This document shows, one piece after another, positions 22,443 through 36,705 of a DNA stretch of 64,000 nt. Origin of the DNA: Cyclaneusma minus (lineage: Eukaryota; Ascomycota; Leotiomycetes; Marthamycetales; Marthamycetaceae); NCBI GenBank assembly GCA_037179335.1, contig JAKZHN010000003.1:434001-498000 (forward strand), read 5' to 3'. The notes below the pieces were generated by a model. It was not told where the DNA came from and ran no database searches. It saw only the letters and a program-made list of their open reading frames with translations. A program made the translations under genes and the position numbers. Each line of letters begins with the position of its first letter. Positions within the stretch are counted from its first letter, which is position 1.

Positions 22443-24350
22443 GGCGATCATGTATCTCGCGAGGAGATGCGACGGTAGTGGGATGTTGTAACGGTAGGGG
22501 GGGTAAACTAGTATCTTATCATCCTAACTGCAAGGAGACTTGTTAAGCTACGTATTGTTCGAACTAGAAATAATTACCTTACCTAGTTGACATTCCGAGT
22601 CTGGAACATTGTGTGGGAATCCCTGGACTTCCAATTGTTCCCTATCCAATGTGAGGCTTGAGACTAATCAAGTGGTCCCAGGCTCCCTTAAATACTTCTC
22701 CAGGCTTTGTAGAATGCGCTGAACTTGGTGGCTTTGAATTATAATCACGTGATACAGCTTACAGGCAATCAAACACATCAATTTCGTCGTTGGCTTTTAG
22801 GATTCTGCTGGAAGCCTGCCAGCAGCACCGTTGTTCGACGGCGGGAGAAAAACGCGACGGTAGAGAGGGACAAACATGCATTTCCACCGCAGGGAAAGTT
22901 GGTGAACTATCCGTTGGCTAAGGTCGACTGGACTTTCGAGTCCGAAGGATAAGTAATGTGGAATGAGTCGTGGCAGGCGGCTTACAAGCTGCCCATGCAA
23001 ATTACCGAAAAATGACCAATGGCGACTGGGAATGCCCATTCATGAGCTTGAGCTTTTTTAGCAGGTCTTAGGGTCCCTTATATACTTGTGAGGCAGTAGT
23101 GAAATGCACTGACCTAGTATATAGGGGTCATAATCACGTGATGCTATTTGTTTGTCGTTTTAAGTCCATTGAGTTTCAGGCATCAGGATAGATTGTTCAG
23201 GCGGGTTTGACGGTGGTGGTGCTACTTGACGAAAGGGAGGGGATATGATGGCGGTGGAATGCTGTGACGGTCGGTGCCTTATGAGATGTATCAACTGTTT
23301 CCTTTTTATCTCTAGGAAAAAGCGTGAGGAGGACTTGAGCGTAGATCGTGGAGCCAGTTAACTAGAGTTCCGGAAAATGATATGGGATTCATTGCGGCCT
23401 GTAGGCTGACCATGCACATCACTACAAGTGCTGATCGACCCATTTTGAGCTTGCACTTCTGGGACGGATTCCAAACCCCCTTAAATACCGTTTCCAGCAG
23501 GGCTTATGCGTGGAATGCGCTGAGAATGGTGACAGTGAATCATAATCACGTGATACAGTTACTAGTAGTCGGCCCCATGATATTTTCTTGACAGATTACT
23601 GAGATTTTGCTGGCAGCTTGGCAGGTAAGATGTTTCTCGACGGTAGGGTGATGCAGTAACAGTACATGGGGGATCCGACGACAAGAAAGAAGAAAATCTG
23701 GCTTTGAAACTTCTACGGAAGGAGGACTGCGTGTGGATCGTGGGTGACAGCTGACTGGAGTTCAATAAGATGATGTGGGGTTTGTCGCGGCTAGCAGCTC
23801 AGGCATACCACCGAAGATCGTCTTTTCTCCATTCTTGGCGAGTTTGAAGTTCTAGAACGGGTCACAGCCCCCTTAAATACTTATTCAGTACCAGCGGTGG
23901 CTGTTTGGTTTAGTAGATATGAATGGTAACCACGTGACGTCCATCAATTGTTGTCTTTGACAGAATCTTCGGATCTTGGGGGTCTTTTTGGCAGCCTGGC
24001 AACAGAGGTGTTTTCCGATGGGTATAAGAATGATATGACATTGGTACGATGATTTGACAATAGAGAGGGACAACCTGGTATTCCAATCTTTGGAGAAGAT
24101 GGACCGCGGACTAAAAAGAACTGACATTTCAGGTCTGAAAAATGGCTAGGATCCCGGATTTGGTGATTTAAGTTTTCGAAAATCGCTCATGCAAATCGCA
24201 ACTTCGTCCTTGATGTCCAAGCTTAAGCCTCTCCAGCAGGTCTCAGACTCCTTAAGTACATTTAGAGACCTGTAGAGTGCGCTGAATTTGGTGACCGTGA
24301 ATCATAATAATCACGTGATATAGGTACTGGTCATCAGCCCTATGATTCTT
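22443..24350. repeat. Block 2 of the 380-bp array
   Basis: CACGTG sites are at 22746, 23135, 23547, 23931 and 24312 (spacings 389, 412, 384, 381). TTAAATAC/TTATATAC boxes lie about 55 bp before each, and GACGGTAG-type boxes after each. The block starts inside a unit, at the GCGACGGTAGTGGG box (about 22,470), directly after the target duplication of copia-1. It ends inside a unit at 24,353, where the large AT-rich insertion begins. Confidence 0.85.
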
Positions 24351-24439
24351 TTATGTCTTTATAAATCACCATATGCAAAGAGAAGAGAATACCTATTTCC
24401 AATATTTATTCCATGAATGCCAGGCACAGCCAATGGCCT

Positions 24440-24962
24440 TAAAGCTTTGCTAGCAGCCAGGGAATAAAAAGAGCTTTGCTTTTCCGCTTTTTAAAAGCAT
24501 TTAAAGCATTGCTGGCTTTTTTAAGGCCCTGGAATTGGCGGGCTTAAACCTGGTTGCCCGTAATATTATATAATAATTTATATATAAAAAGACCGGGCAA
24601 AAAAAATAAAAATATCTGGCGATTATTTTGCAAAAAGCATTGCTAAAAAAAATAAAAATATCAGCTTTTTAAAAACTTTATTTATGCGCTTTTAGTTAGC
24701 CAAAAATTTTGTATGCTTTTTATATATAATTAATTAATTTCTAGCTAATTTTTCTAATATAAAATTAATTATTTATATTTTTATAAATTATTATATATAT
24801 ACAAAAACAATATATATATATAAATTCTAAATATAGCAACTAATTTTAAAGCTTTGCCAGCAATTAAAAAATAAAAAAGCTTTGCTTTTCCGCTTTTTAA
24901 AAACATTTGGAGCTTTGCTGGCTTTTTTAAAATTTTAATGCTAGCGGGTTTAAAATTAATTA
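24440..24962 (+). repeat. 120-bp direct repeat pair at the left edge of the insertion
   Basis: 24,440-24,560 and 24,842-24,962 are copies (AAAGCTTTGCTAGCAG / AAAGCTTTGCCAGCAA; both contain GAGCTTTGC/AAGCTTTGC...TTTTCCGCTTTTTAAAA). The second is AT-shifted. They bracket the left terminal direct repeat of the insertion. They may be part of a separate small element or of a rearranged LTR. Confidence 0.6.
24617..24771 (+). repeat. Left terminal direct repeat of the outer insertion
   Basis: It matches 49,976-50,132: GCAAAAAGCATTGCTAAAAA..., TTTTAGTTAGCCAAAAATTT against TTTTGGCTAGCCAAGAGCTT, ending AAAATTAATTA against AAAACCAACCA. This left copy is the more RIP-altered one. Its own left limit is unclear. 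Confidence 0.7.
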
Positions 24963-26327
24963 GCCAGGCGCAAAGTAAATTATATTTAAAAAATTATTAG
25001 AAAAGGAAATTAAAAATAATATATTTGCTTATAAAAAACCAGCGGCTAAAATTGAATTCAATAGCCAAGCTATTAGAATAATAGCTTTTAAAAGCATTTA
25101 AAAATTATTGGCCAAGCTTTTAAATATTTAATTCCAATATATCATTATTTGCGATATACTAGGCAGTGTTTTTGCAAAAGCTATATTTAATATATTTAGC
25201 AATATTTAAATAATTAATAGCTTGCAAATATTTTTAAAATTCAATTAAATAGGCAATTTAAATAAAAAGCCTAATAATATAGCAAAATAGCGGTATTATT
25301 AATAATTAAAAATTTAATGCAAATAGGGCTTCCAAAGCTTTTATAAAGCAAATATAACTAGCTATAACAATGATAATAATATTTATATTAATATAATTAA
25401 TACTAAATTTGCTATTAGGCAATATAAAAATAGCGTAATTGCTTATTTTAAAAAATGCAATATATTAATATTAAATCTTTATTTAATTAAAAAATAAGCG
25501 GTTTTTAAATTACTTATAGCTATATATTAATTTAGCGGTATAAAAAAGAACGGCGAAAGCGATTTTAAATGCAATATTAAAATTTAAATTGATTAGCTGT
25601 TTTTTATAAAAAGGGCAATTGCAAAAAATAGGGCTTTAATAATAATATTTAAAAACTGGAATTTGGAAAAAGGCGGTATTTTGCGTTTCGCAAGATTATT
25701 TTAAATTTATTAGCAGTTTTCTATAATTAGTTTAATTAAAAGCAAATTAAAGGCTTTTTCTGAAATTAGGCGAATTATATAGACGTAGCGCAAAGCGAAT
25801 AGCGTGTTCTAAATAAAATCGGGTTTAATTTTTTTTATAGCAATTGGTGCCGTTATTACAAAAGGCGATTTATTTAATAATGCAATTTGGGGTGGCAAAA
25901 TAAAACAACTTGCTTTTTCTAATATTAAAATGCTTTTAAAAATTAATGAAAGGTTTATATAAGCTGCAAAAGGCTATAGCTAAACTATAAAAAATTATAT
26001 AATACGCTTAAAATAATAAAGGAATTATAATTGTATATTTTAGCAATAATATATTAAAATTAAAATTAAATATTATTGCGAATATTAATTAGCAATTTTA
26101 TTTACTAAATTATATAATAAAGCATTTGCGAAATTATTTAAATATTTAAAAAAAAATCTAATTTTTTTTTAGCTTTGCGGTTAAAAATAAACGCTTTTAT
26201 AAATTTAAATATTATAAGCTATGATATAAAATATAATTGGAAAACCCTATTAACTTATAAAGCTATTAATATAAATTACGAATTTGCAGGCTAATTATAT
26301 TAAATTTTATTAGTTAAGCATTTTAAA
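24963..26327. other. AT-rich interior of the outer element, left part
   Basis: No open frame longer than expected by chance and no recognisable domain relic. Base composition and stop density match the RIP-degraded elements. Confidence 0.5.
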
Positions 26328-26332
26328 AATAA

Positions 26333-26535
26333 TATTGGTTTACTAAGGGTAAACGGTAAAATGGATTGCATATGCGATTTGTGGTTATTAGTATACTTGT
26401 TAATTATATTTAAAAAAGAAAGGCTAGCTTATCGTTGCTTTTTTTAAAGCCGTTTTCAGCTTTTGGCGCTAGCGGCAGCTATATAGGTTTGGGCTATTTT
26501 AGCTGCTTAAAGCTTATATTGCAATTGGTTAAATA
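26333..26535 (-). repeat. LTR of copia-2 (3' end in element sense)
   Basis: This LTR is 203 bp. Shared landmarks with the partner are GCTAGCTTATCGT and TTTTGGCGCTAGCGGCAGC. It is AT-shifted toward the element interior. Confidence 0.85.
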
Positions 26536-26689
26536 CTAGAAGCTTTTTACTTTATAGTAAAAAGCTAATTATATTGCAATTGGCTAATTTGGCTAAATAG
26601 TAATATTTAGCTAAATTATAATTTTAGATTTTTCCTTTATTATAATTCCCTAAAAATTCAGACTTTTTTAAAGCTATTCCTTTTTTTTT

Positions 26690-26960
26690 ATTAATTCAAT
26701 TTTTTATTTTAATAATAGCCTTATTTATATTCACTAAGTTGTTCAAAGCTTTATTAGGAGCAGTTTTAATAAAAATATTAGCTGGATTATTTTTGCCATT
26801 AATTTATCTAATTTTTTAAAATATTCTTTTTTATAGCTGTGCTTTAAATATAAAATACCAATTATTAGGCGCTCTTTTATTATTGTTTTTAGTTTAATTA
26901 AATATTTATAAAAACTATAGCTATTTATATAAATAATAATAAATATATTGGGTATATTTA
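26690..26960 (-). pseudogene. Copia-2 RNase H relic
   Basis: Reading the minus strand from 26,960 gives an almost open frame: IPNIFIIIYINSYSFYKYLI, then KLKTIIKERLIIGILYLKHS, and later KALNNLVNINKAIIKIKN. Fungal copia RNase H domains end with the pattern IPTxxCTDSxSLYECLVKLG, TTKEKRLMIDIMxLRQSYE, ...NKALExLIDTNxLTI. The residue order agrees throughout with RIP-type replacements. The pattern is recalled, not searched. Confidence 0.7.
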
Positions 26961-29900
26961 GCTAAAGGGTAATTAAATTAAATATAAAGCTAATAAATAC
27001 AGCTATATCCATTTCCAATATTATAGCTAAAATTTTAAAAACTAAAATACATTTGAAAATTATTTTTAATCTAATATTGCTTCAAAACAAATTGCTTTTA
27101 AGCATAAATACAGCCGCTAAAATATTTAAAAGTTTATTTGCTAAAATAATTAAATAATGCAATTGGGAAAACAAATTTTTATTATTAGCAAATAATCCGC
27201 TTATAAAAGTAAATAGCTTAATTATATAAAAATCCAAAAAAATATAAATAAATTCTTAATTAAAATTATTTATTATTTATTATAGTTTTTTATTCAGGAG
27301 TTTTGCATTTTATTTAATAAGATTCTGGTCTTAAATTGCAATTGAGAAATTAAATGCTAATTTTGGCTAATATATTAAAAATAGGTAAGCTATTTTGGCT
27401 TTTTTTTTAAATATAATAGGCTTTTATATTAAAGGCTATAAAATTCATTAGCTTGATTTTCTTAGCTTAATTCTTTTATTTAAATATTGTAATTTAATTC
27501 TTTTATTTAAAATTTAAAATACAGCTATTAAATATTAACAAAGTATTTTTTTATTAATTTAATTTTGAATTTAGCTTTAAATTTAATATTTTGAAATTCT
27601 TATTTTTTAAAATTTAATTATTTTAAATAGCTAAAATTAGGGTATTATTTATTTAAAATGCTATAATCGCTTGCAAATTTGGATTTTTAAAATTTGGGTT
27701 GGAAATTATAAAATAGGGGTTAAATATAGATATTTTTATATATAGCGCTTTAATATAATATTTCAAATAAATAATAAACTAATAAAAGCCGGCTTTAGCT
27801 AAATTATAAAATAGCTTTAAAAAATAAATAATAATGCCCAAAGGAAATTTATTATTTATTTTTTTAAGCAGATAATAATACATTTTTCTACATAATTTAT
27901 TTTAAAAATGCGGATATACCTATATAATATTTTTCAAAAATAATAGCTATTTATATTTAAAAGTAAAGATGGATATTAAGCAAATAAGGATTTTTTAAAT
28001 ATAACATTAAATTATTAAAAATTAAATTAACATAAATTCCTTGCTAAAATTATTATATTTTTGCATTATTAATTTTAATTTTTTATATAATATAAATATG
28101 GCTTTGCTTTTAATTATCTTTATTATCTTTATTTTAAATATTTATTCCTGGTTATAAAATTAAAAATTAAAATAAATAAATTTAAAAATATCCATAATTA
28201 TAAAACTATTTATTTCTGCTTGGTTTAAAAATTTAAATAATTTGCTTTTAATAGTAATTTTGCTTTCTTTTTTTAGCTATAAATGTAGCTGTATATTAAG
28301 CTTTTTTTAAAGACAAATACTATTAAAGTCTATTTTTTTTGGCAATATAAAACTATATATTTATATATTTATTTAATTTTAATTCTAATTTTAAATTATA
28401 CCCAAAATTGGTATTAGCTAAAAATCATTAGGCATTCAGCTTATTATTTATTGGCTTTGAAATCCTTAATTTTCCCCATGATTTTTTTGGTTTCTAAATA
28501 CCCTTAGGCTAATTTCTGCTTTTTAAAAATTGTTTTTTTTAAAGCTGGAAAATTTGATTTAAATTCAGTTTTTAATTTCGATTAAAATTCTAATTAAATT
28601 TAAAAATAATTTATCTATATAATTAATAAAATAAATAATAAGGCAATTTATATTTAAATTGATAAAATATTTATAGTTGTTTATTTTGGGATATTTGGCA
28701 TTATAGCTAATGCTATAAAAATTGGCCCATTTAGCATTATAAATGCTAATTAGTTTAAAAGTGGATTATAAAAGGCATTTCAATTTGTATACTATAGCTT
28801 AATATAAATGGATTTAAAATCCATATCCCGTTTATTAATTTCCATTATAATAATTTAATTTTTAATTTTTTTAATTTTATAAAACTCGTTTTATTTTTTA
28901 ATTTTTCTATATAGAAAAACCGTTAGTTCAATTTAAAATTCATCATTTCCAGGGTATTTGAATTCTTTTTATAATTAGGGCATTAGCCACTATGTTTTTA
29001 AAATATATTTTGTTAATTTTAATTATAGCCTTTTTAATAGTTTCTGCCCTTTTAATTATAAAGAGAAATAGTGCTAATTTGTAAATAAATTTTAAATAAG
29101 CATTAAAATCAGAAAAATAAAAATAAAACTATTTGGTCCAGTTGTATTATTGATAGCCTTAATTGCTATTTGCAATACAATTTCAATTGGCATATTTAAA
29201 AGGTTATTTAAAATAGTTTTAATAGCTTTTTTAAAAATTGTATAATAGTGCTTATTTATGCCAATATTCCAATATGCTTTAATTAAAATAATCTTTATCT
29301 AAAACTTTTTAAATGCTATTTGGGCTTAAAATTCGTTATTAATAAATTCCATTTTAGTATTTGCAATTAAAAAGTCAAAGAGGCCCAAATAAATATTAAT
29401 TCAATATAGCTTAATAGTTTATTAAATTATTTTTATATATTAGAATAATATAATCCTTGCTATTTAAAATTCAATAGCTATATTTATAATATAAATAATA
29501 TAATAGCCTTTTTATTAAAACATATTTATTGAAATAATAGTATTAAATTCAATGTTTTTGCCAATATTAAATTTAAAATGTGCTAAAAATCTGCTATAAA
29601 TTTAATATTAATAGCAATATTTAATAATTGATTTTAGGGCTTTCATTTTAAAATTCTTATTTGCATTAAATAAAAAATCTTGCATTTTTTTTATAATAAT
29701 ATAGCTTTAAATTTTATAGATTTGTTTTAATTTAGTTTTTATTAAATGCTTAATAGCTTTTGCTTTATTATAAAATTTAGCTAAAATAAATAAAAATTAA
29801 AAGTTGCTTTATTTAATAAATATAGCTATTTTAAAAAACATTAAATTATAGTATTTTTCACATTATTATAATAAATATTTCTTTGTTTTATCTTATATAA

Positions 29901-31707
29901 GAAAAAAGTATAAGGATATTATTATTCATTATAATAGAAAAAGCCATTCCAAATAGTATTTAAATATTAGCTATATTTAATAATTTATTTAAACTATTAT
30001 TTTTAAAGCAAATGCCAAAAATGCCTTTTAGAATAAATTGAGCTCTAGGCTAAAAATAATTGCTTAAAAAGCTTTAAGTTAATTAATATTATTAAATAAT
30101 ATCTTGGCGACACCAGTATTTAAAAAACTGCTTTAAAAAATGCCTTTGGTATAATAGCCATAAATAGTAAAAAGTTTTATTATAAAAATAAAATTGTCCG
30201 AGTAAAATAAATTAAATAATAATATTCTGATAAATAAATAAGCTATTTTCATATTTGCAAAAATCTTTATAATAGCTTAACCATTTAAAATATAAATGTT
30301 AATTATAAATAAATATAGTAAATAAAAATTTAAATCAAACTTTAAATCGGAATTTAAATAAAAGCTTTTTTTTTATTTTTTAAATTAAATAATTAAATAT
30401 TCTAAAAAAGGTGTATAATTTTAATAAAATATATAATATCCTTTATTAATTATTAATTGTTAAAATGGTTTAGAATAAAGTTATTTTTCTATAATTTAGC
30501 CCTTTTCATTTTATATAAAAAATGTAATAATGCCTTTTGTCTAAGGGCTCCTTCTTTTTATCCTTTGACTTTTTTTATTTTCTTCAGTATTTATTTTATT
30601 TATTTTTGGAATGCCTGCTAAAAAAGAATGGTTTAGCTTGCTATAAATATAGCAGAGCCTTTTTTTAAAATCGGTTTTAAATTTGCTATTATATTTTTTA
30701 TTATATATTTTTCTATTAATATAATAAATAAAAAATTAATCTGCCAAAATTATGCTTAAATAATTTGGCTTTTTCTTACTTTTATTATTATTTTGGGAAT
30801 ATTAAAATTAAAATAATAAAGCTGCAATCTAAAAAGAATAGCTAAAGAAATAATTATGGTTGTAAAATCCAAAATAGATATAAATGCTGAAAATATCAAA
30901 TCGATTTATAAAGCTATTATTAATTTTTATTTTATTAAAAATAGCTGAATAAATTTGGATTGCTAGATTTTTATAATCTGGCTGTAAATTTAATAAAATC
31001 TATTTATAATTTGAAATCTTTTAAATGCTTTTATAAAGCTGATTTTTAATGGCTTTATTAAATTGGTATTTAAAACCAAAACTTAACTAGATTTTTTAAA
31101 AATTATTTAGTATTAAATTTAAGCACTTTATTTTAACTTTGCCCAAATTATTGGCAATAGCTTTACAAAAACTAATATTAGCCCATAGATTCCAACATTT
31201 TGTTTTATTAGCTTTAATTTTAAACTTTATTTTAATAAACTTAATTATTTTATTAAATATAAAGCTGTTGTATATTAGGGAATAATTATAATATTTCCGG
31301 GCTTTGCTAATTAATATATAGGAATAAATTATAGTATAATTACTTTGTAAAATGCCAGCTTTATTATATATATTATAAAGCCTTTAAAACCTGGTATCCA
31401 AAATATTAAATAGTTTATTGCTATAGCTGTTTTTTTCTTAATATACTTTGTTAATATTTATAATTTTCTTTTAGCTTTATAATTTTTTTTTCCCAAGTTT
31501 ATTCCTAAATTTGAAAAACCTGGGCTTTTATTTTTTTATAATAATAAAGGGTCGGGAAAGAAAAGGGTAGTATATAGTGTTTTTAAAAATAGTATTTCAA
31601 TTTTAAAAAAGGATAGCGGGATGCAGGAATTATTTTTTAACCAAAAATAGCTTTATAAGGAAGTTTTAAAAATCCTGGTATATTTTCTTAATATAAAGCA
31701 TTTTTTA

Positions 31708-31913
31708 TATCACGGAGACCTATTAAAGGAGCCAAGAGCCCGAACAAGCAGTAGGTAAAAACTGGATTAATAAAATTAAAAAAAAAAGTCCGAAAAGCTT
31801 TGCCTTTTTATCCTATATAATTTTAGCTCTAATAAAAAAGCTAGCAAAATAAAAAAACAATATAGCTGCTTTAAATATAGCTGCCTAAGGCCTTTATTTT
31901 TAACCCTATAATA
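31708..31913 (-). repeat. LTR of gypsy-1 (3' in element sense)
   Basis: This LTR is 206 bp. The outer start is GC-normal (GGAGCCAAGAGCCCGAACAA) and the inner part is AT-shifted. Confidence 0.9.
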
Positions 31914-32979
31914 TTATTCCCCCTTTTATTAAAGCAAGCTCCGTTAAGCGAATAGCCCTTTTTCTAAATAGCTAAGCCCTATACCTTAATTTGATTTATT
32001 TATAACCAAATATATTAAAATAACTTTAATACTATTGAGCCCGAAATTCAAAATTAAAATTATTTTTATACCATTATTCCTTATTAATATTATATCCAAC
32101 CTATTTAACTTAATACCAAAAAGCCCTTTTTACTATTTTAAAGTTAAAAATATACTCCATTTTTTAATATTTTTTAGTATTTAGCAGCAAAAATAATAAT
32201 AATTTAAATTTTTAGCTAAATAACAAATTATTTTAATTATAAAATAGCAAATTGGTATAAAAAGTATAATGCATTTTATTATTTAAATATAGCTAAAATA
32301 AATTTAGAATAAAAAATACCGGTTTATATTGCTCAATAATTATAAATAGGCCTATAAATCGGGGTTTTAGTTTTTTTTTGGAAATTTTAATATTTTTAAT
32401 AAATAAATGAACCCGGTTACCAATTTAATAAGCTGGATATAGGCGTTTTTGGCAATTAATATAATATATTATACGCTTTTAAAAACACCTAATTTGTTTA
32501 TAAACTTTTTTATATATATTTTTTATATTTTTAATATATCTATCTATATTTTTTTTAATAATAAGCCTGTATTAATTTAAAAAAATATATAAAAAAATAA
32601 ATATGAAATAAAAAATATTGGCTATAAATAATATATAAAGAAATTATTTTAATACTTTGGCTAATATAATTCTTAATAATAAGTCTAATATAAGCCAGAA
32701 ATTTTGCCTATTTTCTTTTCTATTACTATAATATAATTTTAATAGACGCTTTAGCTCAATATTTATTTGCTTTATTTATTTATTAATTTTAAAATAAATT
32801 ATAATAAATAGGCAATAATTAATATTTAGAAAAAGACATAATTGCTTTTAAAATTCAGCTATAAATTGGGAATTTTTATTAAAAACAATGCTTTTTAAAA
32901 ATTTATAAAATTTAAAAATATATTTTAAAAATAGCTAGGCTATTTGCTTAGCAAAAAAGAAATTAATATTATTAAATTT

Positions 32980-33270
32980 AAAAAACTTAAAAATTAAAAA
33001 GATTATTTTTAAAAAGCGATTTATTATAATTATAATAGCGTTTTTGTTTTTATCAAATAATAGGCCGATAATAAAATCCATTATAATATATTTTTAGAGC
33101 TATATAGCTGCCCGGAAAAATTATAAATAATTTTGGGATTTCTATTTAATTAATTTAGAGCATTAATATTTTTAGCAATTGCAAATAAATTTAATAATAT
33201 TTAGCGCTATCTTTTTCTATATAAATTAGTATTAAATATATTAAAAACTTTTAGCTTTACCAGTATATTT
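32980..33270 (-). pseudogene. Gypsy-1 integrase relic
   Basis: The minus-strand frame contains the zinc-finger-like CNC...C (second Cys pair partly lost) and IIMDFIIGLLFDKNKNAIII followed by NRF. In gypsy integrases the core reads ISMDFITGLPPSxGxDAILVVVDRL. The Asp of MDF remains, and Pro and Asp codons are RIP-changed. Confidence 0.7.
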
Positions 33271-34219
33271 ATATAATATTAATTTATATATTAATTTAAT
33301 AATTCTTTTTCTATTTAAAAATATAAATTAGCCTATAATACTTAAATAGCTGGCTATTTTAATTAATAAAACATTTAAATAAAATTAGGAAAAAATCAAT
33401 ATAGACCCTAATAATAAATAGCCTTTTAATCTTTTAGCAGCGCTTATTTTTAAATTATAATTTTAAAGATATAGCCATTTTTTAAATAGGATTATATTTA
33501 TTTATCGGAAATATTTTAAAATCCGGCTTATTTAAACTAGCCTTTAAATTCGAATTCTTTTTTCTATAATAATATTCCTTTTTAGGATTTTCTAAAGCTT
33601 TTTTTTAAAGGCTTCCGGGCCTGGCTTTTCTAATTTTAAATATTAATTGTAAAAGGCATTTAATATTTTAAAGGCTTTAAAAGTTTTTATAAAATTAAAT
33701 TTAATAATTTAATTTTTTTAAAAAAATCACATTTAATTTGTACGTTTATTTCTAAACATTTAAAAATTTAAAGAATAATTTTAAAGGCGCTTTATAAAAT
33801 TATCTAGCTTACTATTAATTTTTTCTAATATATTTTAAATCTTAAAATTAATATTTGCAAAAATATTTAGCCAGCTAGCCTATTTTCTATTTAGCCTTTT
33901 TTTAATAATAAAATATTTTAATTTTTTATAGTTAATAAGCATTTAAATTATTTATTTCATACTAATAATATAATCCCGCTATTTTTGAAATACATTTATA
34001 ATAATTAAAAGCTTTTTATTATAAATAAAATAACTTATTTCTAGGCTTAACTTTTAACAAATCGGCAAAAATAATTATTAAAATTTAAAAACCTTTGGGT
34101 TTTTTTAACAATAATAAGCTTTTACCAATTTATTATTTCCTTAATTCTATTAAAATTTGTATAGCAGCCATTAACCCTAATTATTATATTTAAAAATTTA
34201 ACTTTTTAAATTTCAAATA

Positions 34220-34470
34220 TTAATTTATTCAAATTAGCCTAAAAGCCAGCTTTAATTAAAGCCTTTAATATTTTATTAATATAATACCAATATATTTTTA
34301 AAGTCTTGCTATAAATAAAAACATTATCTATATAAACTATTACAAAATTATTTGAATAGGCCTATAAAATATTATTTATTAATTGCTAAAAAATAGCTAA
34401 ATTATTACAAAGTCTAAATAATATTACTTTATATCTAAATTAGCCAAATAATATATTAAAAATAATAAAC
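34220..34470 (-). pseudogene. Gypsy-1 reverse-transcriptase relic
   Basis: On the minus strand one frame gives LCNNLAIF, then a stop, QLINNIL, a stop, AYSNNFVIVYIDNVFIYSKT and ILKALIKAGF. Gypsy reverse transcriptases read GLCNAPATFQRLINDIL...FVIVYIDDILIYSKT...VLKALxEAGL. The catalytic YIDD is now YIDN. Stops replace CAG/CGA-type codons. Confidence 0.8.
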
Positions 34471-36705
34471 TTTTCGTTTTTTAGAATTTCAAATCTAAGT
34501 TTATAAAATATCTATTAAATATTAATTTTAATTAAATATTTAGCCTTAGAAATACGGAAAATAATATTTTTGATTAAAAGCAAAAACTAGTAATTGTTTT
34601 TTAATAAGCTTATTTAGCCGCCTATAATTAATATAAAATCAAAGCCCTTTATTAAGCTTTTTGGCAAATAATATTAAAAAAGTATAAAATATCTAGCTAA
34701 ATATAATAAATTCTAATTTAAAATAATTTTAAAAATATTAGCAAACAAATATTAGCTTTTTTTAAATTAGATTATAAATAGGGCAAATTCGCTATAATAT
34801 AAAACTTGTGAATTTAATATAATAATTTTAAGGTTTATATTTAAAAAGCTGGTAAAAGGCTTGCTTATTAAAGTTTTTAATTTAGCATTTATAATATTTA
34901 GGTATATAGAATTATATATATATATACATATTTTTAAAGCTTTATTAATTTTGTTATTAATATAGCAAAAATTTAAATTTTGGTTTTTTTAGCCTAGCGA
35001 ATATAATAAATAAAGGCTGGAATATTAATAATATAAGTTTAAATAGGCTTTATTAGATAATAGCGTTTAAAAATCCTATTTATTATTAAAAAAAAGGCTC
35101 AAGGCTTTAATTTTCTAAAAGCTATTTAAAAAATACTAAAATAACGTTTTTTTTTGCATTTTGTTTTTTAATTTTTAACGCTATAACTGGCGGGCTATTT
35201 ATCCTTTTAGAAAGCGGGATTTAAAAAAAAATTAGCAAATAAAAAAAAAGCCAATAAACCCAAGAAATTTTTAAACAATTGCAAGCAAATAGCTAAAAAT
35301 TATTTAAAAATGGCTTTGAAAAATAAAATAAAGATAATTATATTATTATTTCATTTTATAATACTGTTTTTAACCTAATTTAGCGGTATTTTTTTTAGCA
35401 AATTTATATATACCAGACTATTAGAATGCATTGAAAATACCTAATTATTAAAATATGCAAAAAACCTTATTATTATTTAAAAAGTTAATAGTAGATTATT
35501 TATTTAGCGGCCTTTTTAAACTATTGGGAAAGAGCGTAAAATTCCGGGATTAAAATAGCAATTCTTTTATGATTCCAAATAAAAGGAATTTGTTTAATTG
35601 GGTAAAAAATGGCAATATTGCTTTTGCTATTTTTACTATGGCAATAATAAATTTGGAATATAGAATTAAGATTTATAAAGAAATTTTAAGCTTGGAAACC
35701 CTATACCGGATGCTTTTTAAAAATGGAAATTTTTAAAATATAGGGAAGGCCGGCATTTTAATATATTGAAAATTTAATATATTATTTTATTGTATAAGGA
35801 ATTTATATTAAATAGCCTTTATATAATTATAATGGCTAAAAAGAAAATAAATTTTATTAATCGCATTATTAATTATTATATTATATAATTTTAAATAAAT
35901 CTTTTTAAAATTATATTATAATATTTCAAATTGAAAATTATACAAAAAATAAGAAAAAACTAATAATTTTAAATTTAAAACTGGAAATAAAAAGCTTAAA
36001 TAATAAATATAAAGATATAGCTATTAAAGGCTGCTATTAAAATAACCCTATATAAAATAATAAAATCCAAGCTATTATATTAAATAAATTGCGCCGCAAT
36101 AAAATAGTTAATAAAACTTTCTGCATTTGCTTTTATATTTATAAAAATATTAATAATAAATAATTTATATTTTTTAAAATAATAGAAATAATAAAGAAAT
36201 TAATAGCTAAATGCAAAGCATTTTTAAAAGAATAAGCAAAACTCAATACTATATATATTAGGCTATTAAATGCAATTTTTACCGGCAATTAGGCATTTTC
36301 CAGCTTAGTAGCCAAGGCAATAGCCTTTTTTTAGCGGCATTTATTTTTATTGAATTTCCTTTTCAGGCTTTTCCGGCTTTTTATTATCCATATTATAATT
36401 AATAGCATTAGTAAGGTATTTTTAAAACTTGGATATATTTTAGCATAATATTTATATTTGCTATATTTAAAGCATTTAGGGCTTTTAAGGTTAATAGATA
36501 TTAAAACAATGCCCGGAAAAAAACGCCGTTTATTTTTAAATTAAAAAAGCTTGAAAATAAAGCGGGTTTGGAAAAATTAAAAACTGGAAATATTAATAAA
36601 AGAAATAAAGGCCAAGATAGCCATGCGCTTGATATTTCTGGCAAATAGCTTCCGGTTTTTTTTTATTTAGCAATAATAATTAGCAATTTTAAAAAGGGTT
36701 TTAAA

